Position numbers and translations under genes: made by a program
The notes under the pieces: generated by a model
The model's input: the letters and a program-made list of their open reading frames with translations, nothing else
Told to the model about the DNA's origin: nothing
Databases searched by the model: none
Part shown: positions 11,723 through 22,485 of the stretch, one piece after another
How the letters are laid out: the number at the start of each line of letters is the position of its first letter
How positions within the stretch are numbered: position 1 is the first letter of the stretch
Origin: Symsagittifera roscoffensis
Taxonomy: Eukaryota > Xenacoelomorpha > Acoela > Convolutidae
Direction of reading: 5' to 3'
Assembly: GCF_963678635.1 (NCBI RefSeq)
Contig: NC_087064.1
Coordinates: 26,452,189-26,516,188, forward strand
Length of the DNA: 64,000 nt

Positions 11723-12808
11723 TTAATCCAGTGACATTGCTAATAATTTAATTTTTACAGTATGAACAAGTTTTTCTACAAGACCGTTGGAACGATGGTC
11801 CCCGACTGTACAAAATATTAATTTTATTTTAAAAGAATTACAGAATAATTTATAATCCTGACTAGTAAAACAGGATGCGTGATCGACACGAATAGAGTTA
11901 GGAATCCCATGGAGGTAAAAATAATCCTGAAGGAATTCGATTACCGTGTTTGATGACGTTGAAGATGTAATTTTAGCTGATGGAAATTTTGAGAAACGAT
12001 CTATACATAATAAAATGTATTTATTCTTCCCCCAGTTGTTATCTAATGGGCCGGCAAAATCGAGGTTAAGTTCCTCATTGGGTTCGGGTAAAGCGGGAAG
12101 TTCGCTAATTTGTGATGTAGGTATAATGCTTTTGATATTCTTACCAGTTTGGGTGCATTGTGTACAGTTAATCCCATGGAAGTAGATCTGTCGATTTATG
12201 TGAGGCCACCAAATATATTGTGCTAAGTATTTCATACCGAATTGGCCAGGGTGAGATTCATGTAATGTTTTTAAAACGGCGTTATGGAGTGTAAAAGGAA
12301 TAACAAATTTTCCATCCATATATAATAATCCGTCGGATTCGTGAAGGTCTTTCGCAAATTGGTACAGGTAACGGGAATTTGCATTGATGCTTTTAACTTT
12401 GTTCTGTAGAGCTTTTACGAATGGGTTTAGATCCAAAAGTTTTTCAGGTAACTTGAGATTTTCTCGATATTTTGTTACTAATTTTTTGTGTTCTGAAGAA
12501 ATTTGGAAATCGATTGAGACCTGTATTCCAGAGGTAGAAGGATTACTAATTAAACTACTAGTAAGAATTAAAAAATAAATGAAGGCTGAAATTGATAAAA
12601 TGATTTTGGTAGGGTCAGTGTTTGAAAAGTCCGAGGGAATGCATTTGGAGTTACAAAGTTCTGTTCTATAATGTTTTTGATTGCAAATTGCAATGGAAGA
12701 ATTAATGAAATTCAACGCTGTAATTATTACGTGGTTTCGTAATTTCCTGTAATTTGAATTTTCCGAAATTGAACTAATTGAATTGCGTAATAAATTTTCG
12801 TTATCCAA
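11723..12808 (-). pseudogene. Element 2 integrase segment (broken)
   Basis: The open segment encodes a linker, then the integrase zinc-binding region (HESHPGQFGM ... CTQC) and the catalytic core. The core shows the first Asp in NLDFAGP, the second in IRVDHAS and the Glu in NGLVEK, so the D,D-35-E residues are present. The frame stops at 11723, shortly after the catalytic Glu, where element 1 continues through its GPY/F-like region. Intact use would also require the upstream frame, which is broken at about 12810-13256. Confidence 0.85.
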
Positions 12809-13256
12809 CGGATTGAGTGCTTTATATATTTTTTGGTCGTTGCAACTACAAATTCTTCATCGTAATGTGATGGGGGAATTGCCTTTCCCGAAGGGGATCT
12901 TTAAATTAGGTCAGTAAAACCCATATCTTTTCCCACTAAGTGCTTTATAGTAAAATTAAATGGTAAAAGACGATCTACCCATCTTGTCAATCGACTATGA
13001 TACGTTTTGTTTCCGTGATTAGGTGACAGAGCGGAAAGGAGAGCTTTGTGGTCGGTAATAATTTCAAATTCTGAGCCGTAGAGATAGTTTTTCTAATGTT
13101 CTACCGCCCATACAACTCCTAATAACTCTAATTCGTTTGTTGAATATTTGGATTCGTGAGGATTTAAAAATCTTGAAGCGAACAATACTGTTTTCCAATC
13201 CTTCCCGTGGAGTTGTTCGAGGGATGCACCTAACCCGTTATGTGAAGCGTCAGTTT
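12809..13256 (-). pseudogene. Element 2 RNase H segment (broken)
   Basis: Translation in pieces gives a typical Ty3/gypsy RNase H: KTDASHNGLGASLEQL, FASRFLN, YSTNELELLG and ITDHKALLSA, followed by RLTRWVDRLLPF. An in-frame TAG interrupts it after the YSTNELE motif, and there is a frame change before the integrase segment. It aligns closely with residues 860-985 of the intact element 1 polyprotein. Confidence 0.8.
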
Positions 13257-14894
13257 TTACTCTCGTGGATCTTTTAACGTCGAAGTGAGTGTTTTCTGAT
13301 TGACTATTTCTAATTTTATCTTATCGAACGTTTTTGTGTGGACTCCATTCCAAAGGAAAATTGACTTCTTGTTTAAAAGAGGTCTTAGCGGGCTTCCGAG
13401 GGATGCTAAATTTGGTACGAATTTGATGTACTGATTAGTTGACCCGAAGAATGATCTTAGCTCCTTTATATTTTTTGGAATTGGGATATCTTTAATCGCT
13501 TTGGTTTTATCGATTTGTGGAGCGATTCCCGATTTTGATATTTTGAAACCGAGCCATTCAATTTCTTTTTGGAAAAATTTGCATTTCGACCATTTAACTG
13601 CGAAATTGTAACTATCTAACATTGATAAAATTTTATAGACAATTTTCTTGTGGTCGATAAAACTTCCTTTGGAAGCGAATAAAATGTCGTCAAGGTAACA
13701 ATTTGTAAAAGGAATATTTCCCAGTGTTGAGTCCAAAACTCTTTGAAATTCGTTTGGCATATCGCCGAGTCCGTAAAAACCGGTTAAGAATTGATATGTG
13801 CCCGTTATTTCTCCGCCAACCAAACTAAAATTGCATTGACTGCTAGTAAAATTGTATAACGAAAGTTGACTATATGCATTCTTTAGATCTAGATTAGTGA
13901 ACCACACTTCTCCGGCGGAGTTGTTGGAAATTTGAGCCGCTACGTTATCCACTAATTCGTGTATGTTGGGCGTCTGGTATTTGTTCTTCTAAATTTGTTT
14001 GTTAATAAATTTTGAATCTAAGGCTAGCTTTATTGATTTGTCCTTTTTACATGTGATAACTATCGGACTAATAAATCTGTCCTCGTCGCAATTTTCTAAA
14101 TTTTTGATATGTCCTTCAGATTTGAGTCTGCACAATTCTGTTTTTACTGAATCCAGTAAATGTAGTGGGACTCGCCTTCCTTTTAGTTGAATTGGCTTTA
14201 GTGGTTCGTGAAAATGTGTTATTTTTGTTTGATTTTTGATTTTTCCAATCCGAAGAAATACTTGTTTGAAAGTTTTGGAAATCATGTCTATTTCGTTCTC
14301 TTTGTCAAATGATGTAATTGAATTGATAGACTTACAAGTTTTCTTGTTGGTGTGTAGAGGGTAGTCTTTTTGTGAAACTTCAACTCCCACTTTTGGCAAG
14401 TTGTCATTCCCCAAGATGTTTCTTTCATGTCCTTGTGTTAGGAAGAAGTGGCATTCTTTATGAGACCATCCATTTGAGAAAATGGGAACGATTACTTTTC
14501 CAGTGATGTTTATTGCATTGTTCGTGAATCCGCAATAAAGTTCTTTAGTCGCTTGGTCCACTGGATATATCTTCACATAAGGGTCTCGTAACTTCAACTC
14601 GTGTAGAACGTTTTGTTTGAGGAAGCTCACGGGGCTAGCTGATTCCACCTGTTTATTGAGAATTATTTGATTTTCACTTCCTAAACCGATGTTTAGTAGT
14701 TTCTTCAATTCCTTTCCTTGATCGTCATAGATAGTTGTTACGTTTAATACAGAGTAGTCATCGTTATCGCTCTGTCCGGACTCCGACCATGCGTTGATTA
14801 CTCCACAGCATTCTCTATTAACGCGGTCATTATTTACATCCGGTTGTTCCGAGGAATAATTACAATCTGTATGTTTTACAATTTGACTATCCAC
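13257..14894 (-). pseudogene. Element 2 protease and reverse transcriptase (broken)
   Basis: Two segments in the same frame (14894-13989 and 13952-13257) are separated by an in-frame TAG just after NKQI. The first carries the end of Gag, a decayed protease region (conserved ILGNDNLPKVG end block) and the N-terminal fingers of the reverse transcriptase. The second carries the palm: FTNLDLKNAYSQLSL (motif A), CNFSLVGG, GLGDMPNEFQRVLD and YLDDILFA (the YxDD catalytic box), then the thumb and connection (FFGSTNQYIKFVP). Only the stop separates it from an otherwise normal domain. Confidence 0.88.
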
Positions 14895-14899
14895 AATAT

Positions 14900-15860
14900 T
14901 TACATTTTTACGGCGTGATTTACAGAGTCTAGTAAAATGTCCTCAATATTTACAAGTTGTACAGGTCGTATCTTTTGCGGGCAAACCGCCAGATGTCCTT
15001 TGGTAAAACTTCCGCCGCTTTTCATACACGTGTTGTTCCTTTCAATGTTTAAGGTGGGTTCTCTTTTTACATTAAAATGATTAAAAGATTTATTGGAAGA
15101 GTATCCGCTGGATTTAAAAGTACTCGTCATTTTGATGTGGTTTGTTATTCCTTTTTCATCGATCAATGCCACATTTAAAGCTTTTAGTGGAGGTAGAGTT
15201 TCCGTAAGGAGTTTCCGTTGAACGTCCGAGTTCTTCATATTATTGATAAATATATCTCGGATCCACTCGTCTTCTTCTGTGGGAATGTCACATCTTTTTG
15301 CCATTTCTGCCAATGCCCCCCAGAATTGTTCTAGCGATTCTCTGTCCCTCTGTTTTCTATTCAGCAACTTGTGTCTTTCTCACAAAGGCTAAAGACAAAT
15401 TTTCCCAAAATTTTTTGAAAGAAATTTGTAAATCTTTAACTCTCGTGAATTTTTGGCCGAATATTTTCTTTCCTTCGTTTCCAAGGGCTAAATAGAGTAT
15501 GGATCTGAGTTTTTTGTCTGCCTCCTCTAGTCTCATGCCGTTAAATTTCTTGGTTTCTGACTTAATTGAGGCCATTTCTTCATCGTCGAACCTCTTTTGC
15601 TCGCGGATATTTTTCTCGATGCGAGATGTTTTTTGAGCATCTGATTCGTTTTCCGATGAATTTTCTAGTATTGGAGGGAGTGGATGATATCGTTCCGTTA
15701 GATTTAAGAGATTTTCGATATCGATGTTTTCCTTTGCGATTATTGCTAGTTGGAATAAGTCGCTCCACTCTTCCCAAGGAATTGGTGGGTCCACTGTGTG
15801 GTTTTGCCAGAATGAAGGTATACCTCTCACGTTTGATTCGTTACTGTTTGACTGCGCCAT
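14900..15860 (-). pseudogene. Element 2 gag (frameshifted)
   Basis: The Gag frame starts at 15860 with MAQSNSNES, followed by a capsid-like region (IPWEEWSDLFQLAI). It runs to a stop near 15357 and continues in another frame (15367-14900) with LNRKQRDRESLEQFWGALAE, which matches SRKQRDGETLEEF in element 1. It then ends in a decayed zinc knuckle (FTKGHLAVC). A second frame change near 14897 restores the original frame for pol. The start codon is formed by the last LTR base (15860) plus the first two bases of the primer-binding site. Confidence 0.85.
15850..15859 (-). other. Primer-binding site of element 2 (tRNA-Ser type)
   Basis: On the minus strand the bases directly after the 5' LTR read TGGCGCAGTC. 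This matches the start of a PBS complementary to the 3' end of common animal tRNA-Ser (…GACTGCG plus CCA), the primer used by Drosophila 17.6 and 297 (family knowledge). The PBS is also codons 1-4 of gag. Confidence 0.75.
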
Positions 15861-16074
15861 AATAAAATGTTTCTTTGTTACGGATAATTCTACTTAGTTA
15901 CAAATAAGATTTGTTTAAAAAGTGAATTAATCGCTGTATTAAAACATTAAAAACTGAGAGAGATCATTCTCTCCGCCGGAGAGAATGAACATACCAAGGT
16001 CAAATATAAATTAACCAGTTAAAGTAATTTAAAACTAATTGAATGAAATAAGAAGAATGGTATGATTCGCAACA
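15860..16074 (-). repeat. 5' LTR of element 2
   Basis: 215 bp, the same length as the 3' LTR. On the minus strand it starts TGTTGCGAATC and ends CATTTTATTA, directly followed by the PBS. It carries the 23-bp palindrome at 15965-15987. Confidence 0.93.
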
Positions 16075-16252
16075 CCACCAAAACAAACGGAGCCATAACT
16101 GTTATGGGAGCAATGGAAGCAATGTTTCCACTGAGCATTGGTGGCGAAACACTGTGTTGTTCTAACGGAGTTTAACTTGAATGTTTCATTTTCAGCAACG
16201 GCAATCGGTGACTTACCACGCAAACCCAAAGGAGACTGATGGAGAATGGACT
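16075..16252 (-). other. Open frame interrupted by element 2 (possible host exon)
   Basis: On the minus strand an open frame of about 60 codons runs into the element 2 insertion site. It includes ETFKLNSVRTTQCFATN and a cysteine/histidine-rich stretch HCFHCSHNSYGSVCFGG. Reading across the empty site, with one CCACC copy, the frame stays open for a further 45 or so codons on the far side (9624 down to about 9490: QKLKHLGVISVAIRCWLHHN). Whether it is coding is uncertain: no splice sites or family match were recognised, and the combined length could occur by chance. Confidence 0.25.
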
Positions 16253-18983
16253 CTCATCTCGATTTCTATTTTCATGTCCCTACACAATCAACACCCCACC
16301 TGAAATTGGAAACAACTAGATTTCCCAGATTCCTGGATACTTGCGAAACTCTTTTCAAAAATAAAAAATAAGACCCACGATTTATACCAAATAATGTCAC
16401 AAAAGCAATGGAAGGGGAAGCTTAGAAAACTTCTGCCCCAAAAATGGCGACCAGGTTAAACTTAGGGGGAGAAGAGGAACAAAGCATGAGGAGACACATC
16501 TCTGATTTGAACATGAGAAATAGGGACGCGTAGAACTAATTACGCACGGTGATCAGACGAGCGCGCAAAGTGTATCAGTTCGATCCACTTTCAACGAGAA
16601 ACAGAGAAGATTTGGCCTGGAAACGACTATCTCGCAAAACTGGCCTTAGATTTGCCTCGTTTGTTTTTCCGTTGTGAATTGCTTCCCAAAATAAAGAAAA
16701 ACAAAACTGGGGTTTTGAAGTCATTTATTTTTCCTGGGAGCCTTCTCTCATTTCTTACGAGCGAAGAGGGGAATTACAAGAAATTTTTGTCCCACACGGG
16801 GAAGTTTTTGCGGGGAATTATCGTTCAACTAAAATTTTTGTCCGCCACGATTTTCAGTAGGTTCATTCGTTTGATGTATTGGTTACAACAGATAAAAAAT
16901 TAAAGCCGCTCAGCACGTTCCTGCGAATTTTTTTATTTCAATTTTTTTCCATTTCTTCATTTGAATGAGTTGCTATCATTAGTAAATCAATCTCTCCTCC
17001 TCGTTTTTTTGCCATTAATTAAGTCTACACTACCAGCTAGTGGTGCATTGCTTGAGCAATTGACCAAAAACCAAAAAATTAAATCCAAGATTAAAATGAA
17101 ACTGCAATTTTTTTTCTTTTTTGTTCAATTTATGGATTTGAAAAAAATTGTTTATCTGATTTTAAGTGCCTGGACGGACTTTCAAGTTAAAGAATATGCA
17201 AGGACATAATAGCTATTTTACCTCAAGGTAGACTCTTGAGCCAAAATTCCAGACAACATTTTGTTAATTACCCTTAGGTCAGTTGCTCATTTCTTTTGGA
17301 ATTAAAATTTTTGCTTTTTCTACTTTTTAAGGTAATTGGCTCAGATGCTAGCACGATTGATTTTGAACAGAAAGTAACGCTTCCCAACCAAGTGGGTATC
17401 TTTTATACTGTTATAACTCAAAGAAATGATATTTCGAGGAAAATATGTTCTCCACAGGAAATGTTAGTTCTTACTCTGGTTTTTTCAATTGTGAATTGCT
17501 ATTCAAGTTGGCTAGCGAGAAAAAAACTGGCAGTTCAATCTCTATTCGGTTCTCTGGGAGAAAACGTAGTTTTTCCCAAGAAAAATCAGGAATTACAGCT
17601 AAAGGAAATAATTTTGAAAACATTTTGATGCCTTCGTTTTAACATCCTTTACAGCCCAGCGTATATGTTTTTGAACCACAAGTCGGATGACAATGATCAG
17701 GCTCAATTCCTGATCAAAAAACCAATGTCATTTTTTATTTTCACAGCTCAGTTATCTTGAAGAAAAGGAATACTTCACAATTTTTCTCTTTGCTTAATCA
17801 GGAAAAATGCTGCTGAAGTGTATCTGTTGTGCACTGCCATCCAGGAGAAAAAAATTCATTTTTTTTGTTTCATTACTGAGCTTTTGTTCCATTTGAAAGA
17901 AAATTTTCTGGTCTCTAAAACGAAAAAAAAACATGCAGTTTTCAAGCATTAATTTGTTTCGAATAAAAAAAAATTTGAAGCTGCTCAGTATCATGACTTG
18001 AAATTTAGGTTTTTCCGCATTCGTCCATTTCATCATTTTATTGAATATTTAAAAAAACTTCGATGTATCATCTTCTTTTCACTGCCCTTAGGTGTGTCTT
18101 TACCAGTAACCGGTAGTGAAGTAGAATTGCATTCGACCGAAACAGCTTAGGAATCAGTTCGCGTCCCAGATTAAAAAAAAACGGTTAGGTTTTTTCCATA
18201 TTTTCCTTTTGATGTTATTTAAGTCATTTCATTGAAAATGTCTTTATTATCTTCTATGTAATTAAAGATACACAAACAGATCAGGCTGTTTTGCGTTCCC
18301 TTGTCGGATGAAGTAACTTGTCACTTGCTATTCTATCGTCATTTTTTTTTGCTTTTTCTAATTCCTAGTAACTCTTTGGCACAGTTGATAATATGTGTAA
18401 CTGCTGAACAGTAGGTAACGATTTTAATACAAGTGGGGTATTATGAGTGGTTTTTGAGTGGTCTTTTTAGAACCGTTCATTTTGAAGCAAGACTTTGAGG
18501 GCAATCGCCTTTTAATCCGCTCAAATTTTGCTTCAAACTAGGTGATAAACCTCAACATTGTAGAAAAGATTGATATTTTAAAGATGCAATCATGAACACG
18601 GAGTCAAGCCAATTGGGCAAATAGAAAAAAAATTAAGGATTCTGATATGCCCTTGAGCCCGAACTGGTCATGTTCCTTTTCAATGGCTTGCTTTGTTTTT
18701 TTTGCGATGTTTGGGTTGCTGCGCTTTGTTACGAATCGTAGAATGATTGAAAGGTTAACTTCAATCTAAGTTGTATCAGGAAACGATCCGATAAAATATG
18801 GGTTCAGAGGTGAAGAACACACAGCCAACTCAATGGCAGACGGCGAGTATGAAAAGATATGAAGAACGAACTCAAATGCAGTTTAACACTTCAATGGCAG
18901 AGCACACATTTTTTCAAGCTTCTATGCCAAAACTTATTTTTTACTGCCATTTTAAGGAAACGGTATGTGAAAAGTGTCTTTAC
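16253..18983. other. Intergenic or intronic DNA, no gene supported
   Basis: 16.25-16.65 kb is somewhat less AT-rich; the rest is AT-rich with homopolymer runs. Several open frames of 60-110 codons at 16.65-17.64 kb and 18.8-19.1 kb lack domains, credible splice sites or protein-like composition throughout. Exons 2 and beyond of the minus-strand gene whose first exon is 18984-19249 should lie here, but I could not identify them. Confidence 0.4.
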
Positions 18984-19249
18984 CTAGTGACGTCAACTTC
19001 TCTCTGTCGTATTGTCTCCAGACAGTTAATTCTTTCCTCTCCAGCAGGATGCCCTTCACAACATTCTTTTATTTCACGCAGTGGACGCGTGAACATTTTG
19101 CAATCCGGGCATTTGGCGATGTATTCATTGAGTTCATACTGAAATGGTGCATATTTGCAGAAATTTTTGCCCTCGTCGTGTAAGTAATTCACTTGCGCTA
19201 AAACTGCTTTAGCTAAAAATACAAAAAGTAAAACTATTTTTTCTTGCAT
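18984..19249 (-). CDS. Secreted cysteine-rich protein, first exon (paralogue 1)
   Basis: The frame starts at ATG 19249 with a signal peptide (MQEKIVLLFVFLAKAVLAQ, cleavage probable after the Ala-Gln region). The mature part begins near VNYLHDEGKNFCKYAP. Six cysteines follow the pattern C-x15-C-x2-C-x12-CC-x11-C, with conserved TRPLREIKECCE and a final EVDVTR. Coding ends exactly at a good donor, ACTAG|GTAAAG (intron starts 18983), in phase 2; the unspliced frame hits TAA at once, so this is a first exon of a longer gene. Paralogues at 43700 and 58365 are roughly half identical in the mature region and also break after DVTR. I know no named family with this spacing. Secretion is inferred from the leader, and function is unknown. 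Confidence 0.75.
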
Positions 19250-20150
19250 ATTGGCCGTATAAGACTTAAAATTAAATTAAAATTTCGTACTGAGGCAACA
19301 AGTAGGCATGCTAAAAAATTCGAACACTTTTTCTTTAATGACACGGTTCATTTTCAAAAACTGGTCAAAAGCATGCCGTTACTTATGGCAAGCCGGTTGC
19401 CCTCTTTTGATGTTTATTTTCAATATGTGAATAACTTTTCAAAAACCTAGTAACCTAAATTCAAATAGGCATTAAAAAGAAACTAAAAGGCTACAGAAAA
19501 ATAATCTTGGCTTTCATAACTTGAGTGAAAATACAAAAAAAATCAGAATTAATGGTGTTGAGAAAAATAAATGTTAAGCTGACTTCATAACCTGAACAAT
19601 GCTGCTCATATCAGGACGAAGCATTACAAACTAAGTCAGTCATTTTTTTGCTGTATTGTAACTCCTTTCAATTAGAGCTATACCTAATATCAGTTTAAAC
19701 AGAATAGAAAACTCCGATTTTTGCCATGCATTCATCGAGCATTGAATAATGGCGGGATTTTATAGTTACATTATATTTTTAAAAAGAAATTGTGATTGTA
19801 TTGAATATTGGGAAATTCTTTTTCAATTTTTGTTATGATGATTTGAACATAAATATCAAAAGAACTCTCAGATCTGCTTTTTAAATGATTTAATGAAAAA
19901 ATAGATTGAAGCTTTTTCCAACTTTTGAGGTTACAATATTACGAGGTCAAACTGTGCGTTCTATACATTGTAACCGGAAACCGCAACAGGCCAAAATCAA
20001 TCAGACTTTTTGCAGCATCCACAACAGGTTACTTTTGTTTGCTCCAAAAAAACACGTTGGCGGAATGCGCAACCGCATTTGCGAAAACCAGAACAGTTTG
20101 TGGAGCCCTCAAACGAATGACAAGTTATGTGTATAGTTAAATTGAGCTGT
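19250..20150. other. AT-rich upstream region of the cysteine-rich gene, nothing else recognised
   Basis: This holds the 5' flank of the minus-strand gene. A fragment resembling repeat family III (CTGCTCATATCAGG) is at about 19600. Open frames at 19.9-20.2 kb overlap on both strands and are not protein-like over their length. Confidence 0.4.
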
Positions 20151-20156
20151 TCCGGA

Positions 20157-20330
20157 ATCCCAAATACTGACCTAGTTCGGTGATATGCTGTGCGTTGTGT
20201 TTCCAAAACATAATTTTTTTGGTGTTGTGTTTATTCGGCGTTTTATTTCCGAAACCAGTATTTGGGATTGATGCAATCCCAAATACTGACCTAACTCGGC
20301 GATATGCTGTGCGTTGTTTTTCCAAACACT
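20157..20330. repeat. Direct repeat of about 52 bp enclosing a perfect palindrome
   Basis: The block ATCCCAAATACTGACCTA, continuing GATATGCTGTGCGTTGT and TTTCCAAA, occurs at 20157-20208 and again at 20276-20328 with a few substitutions. Just before the second copy, an inverted piece of the block forms a perfect hairpin at 20256-20288: 14-bp arms CAGTATTTGGGATT and AATCCCAAATACTG around GATGC. The arrangement suggests a foldback or tandem insertion. Open frames through it on both strands are products of the repeat. Confidence 0.7.
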
Positions 20331-20540
20331 CTCAGCCCAATGACTTCAAAGTTGAATTTTTTCGGAGTTGTGTTTCCAAAATACTAAAAGGTGACAATTT
20401 AGTTAACCAATGTTTGAGATTTGTTCGTATATTCCGGTGACAATGGTATTGTCCTTGCTTTTAAATTCCCCATTGCTATAGATAAGAACTCCTGCTCAAT
20501 GCTTTTAATTGTTCAAATGCAAGTTCAGTAATAACAAAAC

Positions 20541-20665
20541 TCGGAATCCGCTTACAGTTTGCGGAATCCGCTCATATTTGCGGATTCTGCTTACAAATTT
20601 TACGGATTCCACTTAAATTTGCAGAATCCACTTTATTTTGTGGAATCTACTTATAAATGCGAAAT
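20541..20665. repeat. Short degenerate tandem repeat, units of about 19-24 bp
   Basis: About seven diverged units of GCGGAATCCGCTTACAATTT occur in a row, with AT-rich spacing of slightly variable length. The motif GGAATCC(G/A)C is best kept. The sequence is non-coding. It is not CRISPR-like: there are no unique spacers of constant length. Confidence 0.7.
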
Positions 20666-21029
20666 CCAGAAGAAATAGCTATATTCCCTTGTTGAGGAAT
20701 CTGCGACACAACTAATGTGCCGGCAAAAATCACATTACAAATGTTTATACGCGAAATCAACGAAAGTTTTGTAAGTGGAATCAACTTACACTTTGGAAGA
20801 TGTTTGAAGATTTGTCTATGGAATCTGGAAACATACAAACACAAAATTGCGTAGTCTACTGCATAGTTTGGCCTCGTAACGAAACGCTTCACTATTTCGC
20901 CTATTTTTTGTTCTGACTTGAAGAAACTGGCTAATTTTTGTACTCGCTGTAGATTTCCATTCAGAAAAATTCTGGCGTGGCAAAAAACCTTTTCTTTTTA
21001 TACGGAACTTCTTTTTTTATTGTTCCGTT

Positions 21030-21810
21030 TTCGTAACTAAAGTAACGGAAAAATTGTGCTCGGGGTGGCTATTTTTTCTTCAGATAAGTTTGGACTTTTA
21101 CTCTAGCCATTTATATCAGTCAAAAGGCATCGTTGTCCTGAGCTTAAATTTGATACACTATTTCAACTGTGATCATTTTTCGAAAAACCATAAATTTGCG
21201 AAAAAAAGTTTACGGGTTTAAAAGTTGCCATTTTGACCAATTTTGGACAACTAACGCACGAAGCAGAGATTTGATCCGTCTTAGAAATCGTTCCAAATTG
21301 GTTGAAAGTTGGTGTTTGCAATAATTGATTCGTTACTAGGAGCAAAATCTATCACTTTGTATTTAATATGGCGTGTGGGAAAAATGATTTTCACAAAAAA
21401 AATTTCTTTTGTTTATTTCTTTTTATTCTTGTTAATACTGCTCTATAGACCTTAAAAACCAGTCAGAACGTTCAGGCCTTTGCCCTGATACAAGCAGTCT
21501 TGTTCCGATTTTTTTAACGAAAATAACAAAAAATTTGTGCTCGGGGTGGTTTTTTCTACTTCAGACAAATTTCGACTTTATAAGTAGCCATGTTTGACGG
21601 AATTTTTGATATCCATCATAAGGTATTGTTGTCTTGAGCCTAAACTTGAAAAAAATTTTAACCTGTAATCATTTTTTGTAAAATTATGGGGTTTGAAAAT
21701 TGGCATTTTGCGCTATTAACGCGTAAGCGGAGATTCAATCCGTCATAGAAATCGTTCCAAATTGGTTGAAGAAAACTTATTTGTCATTATTGATTTGTTA
21801 CTAGGAGGAC
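21030..21810. repeat. Two tandem-like copies of dispersed repeat family III
   Basis: Copies at about 21030-21345 and 21480-21805 share, in order, TGTGCTCGGGGTGG, a TTCAGA(T/C)AA block, a poorly conserved middle, and GAGATT(T/C)(G/A)ATCCGTC followed by TAGAAATCGTTCCAAATTGGTTGAA. The second copy has the hallmark CTATTAACGCGTAAGCGG. Both are in the opposite orientation to the 4.3-kb copy. No coding capacity or termini are recognised. Confidence 0.6.
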
Positions 21811-22139
21811 ATGAATAAACACAAATCAAAATTCAAGTTTAACAGCTTTCATCACCAATAACAAAATTATCACCAACAATCAAGGCATTATCGTGGTACC
21901 AAAAATTTTGTTCAAGTGCAGAAATAAATAGTTACAAATTTATGAAAATGATCATCTAGACTGACTATGTACTTTCAGCTAATTGCAAACAAGACTGTTT
22001 GTGTTATAGGGCGTAGCCCAAACACATGGACTCCACTGAAAATAGTCCCAAATAAAAGGTTTTTAATGATTTAATAACTTATACAATTTGCGCCATCTAT
22101 TTAAATAAAAACGTTCAAATTTTCGAATCCAAATAAGGA
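21811..22139. other. AT-rich spacer before LTR element 3
   Basis: No gene or repeat was recognised. The 5' LTR of element 3 begins at 22140. Confidence 0.5.
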
Positions 22140-22485
22140 TGTTATCCATCCGGATTAAATATTTAGATTCGTTATGTATTAATTCATATAAATGCCATAC
22201 TAAGTTACTTATGGGCGATAAAGTTCATTTTCGGCCTTGAAGGCTACTCAATAGACTGTGACTTTCATGTCACACCAGAAGAGTTGTAAACACGACTGGT
22301 TATATGCGCTCTCATTGTCGCCATGTTATTATCTATGAATTAGTTTGGAAGTCATAATTGACCTTGACTGCCTTATCTTTTTATATAAGAAGAGCATCGA
22401 GTTTAGTAGTAACACAGAGTTTGAATCCGTACGGATGCGGATTCCTTGTAGTAAACACGCTACTCGTTAAAAACCGTTTAAAAGA
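22140..22485 (+). repeat. 5' LTR of element 3
   Basis: It starts TGTTATCCATCCGG and runs to the base before TGGCGCAG at 22486. The first 73 bp match the truncated right LTR at 30706-30778, with about a dozen differences. The right border is inferred from the PBS position, and the terminal CA seems to have decayed to GA. Confidence 0.7.

Larger units (their letters stand above)
9630..16074 (-). mobile_element. LTR element 2: degenerate Ty3/gypsy retrotransposon, minus strand
   Basis: The element is complete in outline, 6445 bp, with 215-bp LTRs at both ends and a perfect 5-bp target duplication CCACC (9625-9629 and 16075-16079). Read on the minus strand, the order is 5' LTR, PBS overlapping the gag ATG, Gag, protease, reverse transcriptase, RNase H, integrase, a basic tail, a non-coding 3' region, a polypurine tract and the 3' LTR. 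This is Ty3/gypsy order. The LTRs differ at 8 positions out of 215. The polyprotein frame is interrupted by several frameshifts and stops, so the copy cannot be autonomous. It is clearly related to intact element 1 (45950-52117) along the whole polyprotein, including the integrase tail. Confidence 0.93.

Noticed and set aside
16652-17642. Chain of plus-strand frames of 65-110 codons
   Set aside because: Hydrophobic/Lys-rich AT-driven translation, no consistent splice phases and no recognisable motif.
20541-20665. Possible CRISPR-like array
   Set aside because: Units are diverged and contiguous, without constant-length unique spacers, and the genome is eukaryotic.
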